Below are positions 40,753-43,008 of a stretch of DNA of 43,008 nt, piece after piece (the stretch's first letter is position 1; every line of letters begins with the position of its first letter). This DNA comes from CAZSVI01 sp964610205 (lineage in GTDB: Bacteria > Bacillota > Clostridia > DSM-8532), in assembly GCA_964610205.1 (NCBI GenBank), contig CAZSVI010000011.1:1-43008 (forward strand), read 5' to 3'. The position numbers and the translations under genes were made by a program. Below the pieces are notes generated by a model. The model saw only the letters and a list, made by a program, of their open reading frames with translations. It was not told where the DNA came from and searched no databases.

Positions 40753-41622
40753 GTGATAAAAAAACTTAGATTATTTGATATATTAAACGGTACACTGTTG
40801 ACCTTGATTGCCCTTACTGCCATATATCCCTTTTTATATATGCTGACAATATCCCTGATGCCCGTTGATGAATATTTAAAGGGCGGCATTGTTCTCTTTC
40901 CAAACAAAGTTTCACTGGAAGCCTATATGCGGATTTTCCAGAATGGCAGCATTCTGCTGTCTTATAAGTCAACCCTTATTATTACTATTGGCGGGACAGC
41001 TACAAATCTGTTTTTAACAATCATTTGCGCCTATGTTATGTCAAAAACGGACTTAAAAGGGTATAAGATTTTTATTAATATGATTATATTTACAATGTAC
41101 TTTAAAGGCGGGCTCATTCCATCTTACATGCTGATGCGCAGTCTTGGGTTTACCGACAAATATTACGCGGTTATATTAACAGGCGCGATCAGTACCTATA
41201 ATATGCTTGTATTGCGGAGTTTCTTTGTAAATATCCCGTCAAGTCTTGAGGAAGCCGCAATTATTGATGGAGCCTCCGAACCGTATGTTCTGTTTAGAAT
41301 CATTATCCCCATATCTCTTCCCGCAATTACAACAATCGGGCTGTTTTATGCCGTAGGCCACTGGAATTCATATTTCACACCGATGATTTATCTGAACAAG
41401 CGCAGTATGTGGCCCCTGCAGGTTATATTAAGAGAAATCCTGTTTGAGTCCACCGAATCATTGCGATCTACCGCTGATCTCGCGGAATTACAGGAATCAG
41501 CCATTGGACCTCAGGTTAAAATGGCAACCGTAATGGTTACGGTTATTCCCATTATTATGTTATATCCGTTTTTGCAGAAATACTTTGTGAAAGGCGTTTT
41601 GATAGGAGCCGTAAAGGCATAA
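40753..41622 (+). CDS. Carbohydrate ABC transporter permease, LplC-like (locus 2), GTG start
   Basis: A 289-residue MalG-like permease. The first membrane helix begins LNGTLLTLIALTAIYPFLYM. The EAA loop EEAAIIDGASEPYVLFRIII is near residue 165, and the end LQKYFVKGVLIGAVKA closely matches the tail of the locus 1 homolog. The GTG at 40753 lies 9 nt after AGGAG and 52 bp after the other permease. A terminator follows at 41663, so this is the last gene of the GH3-importer operon. Confidence 0.93.
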   Translation: MIKKLRLFDILNGTLLTLIALTAIYPFLYMLTISLMPVDEYLKGGIVLFPNKVSLEAYMRIFQNGSILLSYKSTLIITIGGTATNLFLTIICAYVMSKTDLKGYKIFINMIIFTMYFKGGLIPSYMLMRSLGFTDKYYAVILTGAISTYNMLVLRSFFVNIPSSLEEAAIIDGASEPYVLFRIIIPISLPAITTIGLFYAVGHWNSYFTPMIYLNKRSMWPLQVILREILFESTESLRSTADLAELQESAIGPQVKMATVMVTVIPIIMLYPFLQKYFVKGVLIGAVKA

Positions 41623-41662
41623 TTGCCATCCGAGTTAAAAATATACTTAATTGATGCTTGTG

Positions 41663-41701
41663 GGCCTGTACTCATATCAATATACTTTACAGGTCGCTTT
41701 T
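41663..41701 (+). terminator. Terminator of the GH3-importer operon
   Basis: GGCCTGTA (41663-41670) pairs with TACAGGTC (41688-41695) with one G-U pair around a 17-nt AT-rich loop. GC and TTTT follow. The site lies 40 bp after the last permease stop. Confidence 0.6.
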
Positions 41702-42001
41702 AGCGGCAGTAGCATAATGAAGCGTTTGTTAAGCCTTGATATGGCTTAACAAATCATTAATGATGCTTCTCTTGCCATTTTATTCTTTTTTCAAGTAATG
41801 AAAAACTTGTCATTTTTCTCAAGTCTGTTGTTCATTTTTCGCGATAATTATATAAAAATTAAGGTTATTTCATAATTAAATATAATATATAATTGAAATA
41901 TGGTATCTACTGATATCAGGAAAAGTCAGGTTAGCTTCTTTATAATGATCATAATCCTTGACATAAAATACTAAAAACAAATCCGGAAAGAAGGTTATAT
42001 G
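41702..42001. other. Spacer between the importer operon and the chemotaxis receptor, with a long hairpin
   Basis: No gene is seen here. A perfect 11-bp hairpin (TTTGTTAAGCC at 41725-41735 with GGCTTAACAAA at 41743-41753, 7-nt loop) is nested within weaker GAAGC/GCTTC arms (41719-41723 and 41764-41768). The rest is AT-rich. A TTGACA at 41958-41963 has no matching -10. The AAGAAGG ribosome binding site of the receptor is at 41988-41994. Confidence 0.5.
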
Positions 42002-43008
42002 ATGAATAAAATAAGAAGTTTAAAATTAATTCGCAAATATCAGATATGTTTGTTCTTCTGTGTTATTTTATTTACCGGTATCATATTTATTGTTAATTTT
42101 CAAATGGGCAAAGTAGAATTGCAAATGAGCATTTTAAATCAAGAAGATGCCAAAGTACAGCATGTATTGGATTTGCAGAAGAAACTTCTGGAAATAGACA
42201 GCCTGGTTGCGGAATATACTCCGCTTGATACTTATAAAAGGTATAATATTCTTGATATATTTAAAAGCAAATCCGAAGCAATTAAAACAGAAGTCGATGA
42301 TTTTATAATAACAATAACCGATAATGTGGTTTTACAAAAGCTTGAAGCGGTAAAAGAAAACATAAACGGAATGGAAGAGAAATTTCTTAAGGAAATTGTT
42401 GATTCGGTAGATCGTAATAATATCAGCAATTACATATCAGCGCGGGATCAATATATTAAGTTGAACAAAGAAAACCTGGATTCTCTGGATTATATAATTC
42501 AATTGTTTGAAAATAATAAAAGCATTGCCAAGAATGAAGTGAGCGGTGTATTAAGCAATACAAGAATCTTCGTAATCATAATTATTTCGGTTTCAATTAT
42601 AGTAACATTTTTCCTGATTTATTTATTAACGAACAGTATAAGCAGGAGATTGGAGAAACTGGTATCGGTAAATCAATCAATAGCCGACAAGAAACTGAAT
42701 ATCAGCAAAATTGAAGACCCAACCATAGATGAGATCGGCATATTATCCGCAACTAACAATGTAATGCTGGATAACTTAAAATTAATACTCAAGGAAATGA
42801 ATCGTGTTTCCGTTACTTTGGAGAAACAGAGTGAGGTAGTTAACAACTCTTCCAATCATGCCCGCAATGAAAGCAATGAAATTCAATATACCATGAATTG
42901 CTTGTCACAGGCAATTACTTCTCAGGTTAACTTTACCAATGAAATTCTGGCAGACATTGAAATGCTATCACAACAAATCATTGATATTAATAATCAAAGC
43001 AGTGAATT
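42002..43008 (+). CDS. Methyl-accepting chemotaxis protein, N-terminal part (cut by window end)
   Basis: An open frame of 335 codons runs to the window edge. Membrane helix 1 (QICLFFCVILFTGIIFIVNF) is at about 14-34. A helical periplasmic-type ligand domain of about 150 residues follows, then helix 2 (FVIIIISVSIIVTFFLIYLL) at about 189-208 and a HAMP linker (LEKLVSVNQSIADKKLNISK, then DEIGILSATNNVM) at about 215-260. The beginning of the heptad-rich signalling hairpin comes last. This order is that of a transducer for chemotaxis, which would couple motility to the sugars handled by the neighbouring loci. The second of two adjacent ATGs (42002) is better spaced, 7 nt, from AAGAAGG. The C-terminal signalling tip lies outside the window. 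Confidence 0.88.
   Translation, partial: MNKIRSLKLIRKYQICLFFCVILFTGIIFIVNFQMGKVELQMSILNQEDAKVQHVLDLQKKLLEIDSLVAEYTPLDTYKRYNILDIFKSKSEAIKTEVDDFIITITDNVVLQKLEAVKENINGMEEKFLKEIVDSVDRNNISNYISARDQYIKLNKENLDSLDYIIQLFENNKSIAKNEVSGVLSNTRIFVIIIISVSIIVTFFLIYLLTNSISRRLEKLVSVNQSIADKKLNISKIEDPTIDEIGILSATNNVMLDNLKLILKEMNRVSVTLEKQSEVVNNSSNHARNESNEIQYTMNCLSQAITSQVNFTNEILADIEMLSQQIIDINNQSSE

Noticed and set aside
41958..41986. TTGACA upstream of the chemotaxis gene as a promoter
   Set aside because: The sequence 17 bp downstream (ATCCGG) is not a -10 box, and I could not find a flagellar-type sigma promoter.
1..43008. tRNA, rRNA, CRISPR arrays and intact insertion sequences
   Set aside because: No tRNA-like cloverleaf, rRNA segment, spaced repeat array or transposase was recognised on either strand.

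Overview
The window looks like part of a chromosome from an anaerobic member of the Clostridia (low-GC Firmicutes). Three things suggest this: the ribosomal gene order with map, a KOW protein and infA between adk and rpmJ; a uL22 with a long N-terminal extension of the kind I associate with cellulolytic clostridia; and several carbohydrate ABC importers of the LplA/LplB/LplC type paired with AraC-type regulators. The genus cannot be fixed from the sequence alone.

Region 1 (1-15312, minus strand) is the S10-spc-alpha ribosomal protein cluster. It reads from right to left: rpsJ, rplC, rplD, rplW, rplB, rpsS, rplV, rpsC, rplP, rpmC, rpsQ, rplN, rplX, rplE, rpsN, rpsH, rplF, rplR, rpsE, rpmD, rplO, secY, adk, map, KOW gene, infA, rpmJ, rpsM, rpsK, rpsD (cut by the window edge). 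A near-consensus promoter at 15284-15312 drives it through a leader of about 350 nt that contains a terminator-like attenuator (15079-15122). The widest gaps between genes fall at the classical S10/spc and spc/alpha boundaries. Eight genes start with TTG or GTG. hom (homoserine dehydrogenase) lies directly upstream on the same strand with its own promoter.

Region 2 (about 17-28.3 kb, mostly plus strand) is a glycan-utilisation locus: a GH4 phospho-glycosidase, a BadF/NAGK-type sugar kinase, a cupin-AraC regulator, a membrane-bound AraC sensor (minus strand), two LplB/LplC-like permeases, a lipoprotein binding protein, and a membrane-anchored F5/8C-GH8 glycanase. There is no PTS and no ATPase gene. 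The simplest reading is: GH8 cuts a beta-glycan outside the cell, the ABC system imports the products, the kinase phosphorylates them, and GH4 cleaves the phosphorylated disaccharide. GH8, GH4 and NAGK-type kinases each have aminosugar-active members, so chitosan or chitobiose-like substrates are a real option alongside beta-glucan.

Region 3 (28.3-31.9 kb) begins with a truncated AAC(3)-like remnant and a hairpin-rich scar. It then carries a glutamate dehydrogenase, a TIM-barrel sugar isomerase/epimerase and a Gfo/Idh/MocA oxidoreductase, closed by a clear terminator.

Region 4 (31.9-41.7 kb) is a second, parallel locus: a second membrane AraC sensor (minus) divergent from a cytoplasmic NagZ-like GH3, a second lipoprotein binding protein, a strong intercistronic hairpin, a tandem pair of amidohydrolase-fold proteins, and two more permeases, again without an ATPase. 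In the amidohydrolase pair the first member has lost every metal ligand while the second keeps them. This translationally coupled pseudoenzyme/enzyme pair inside an importer operon is the most unusual thing in the window. The window ends inside a methyl-accepting chemotaxis protein gene.
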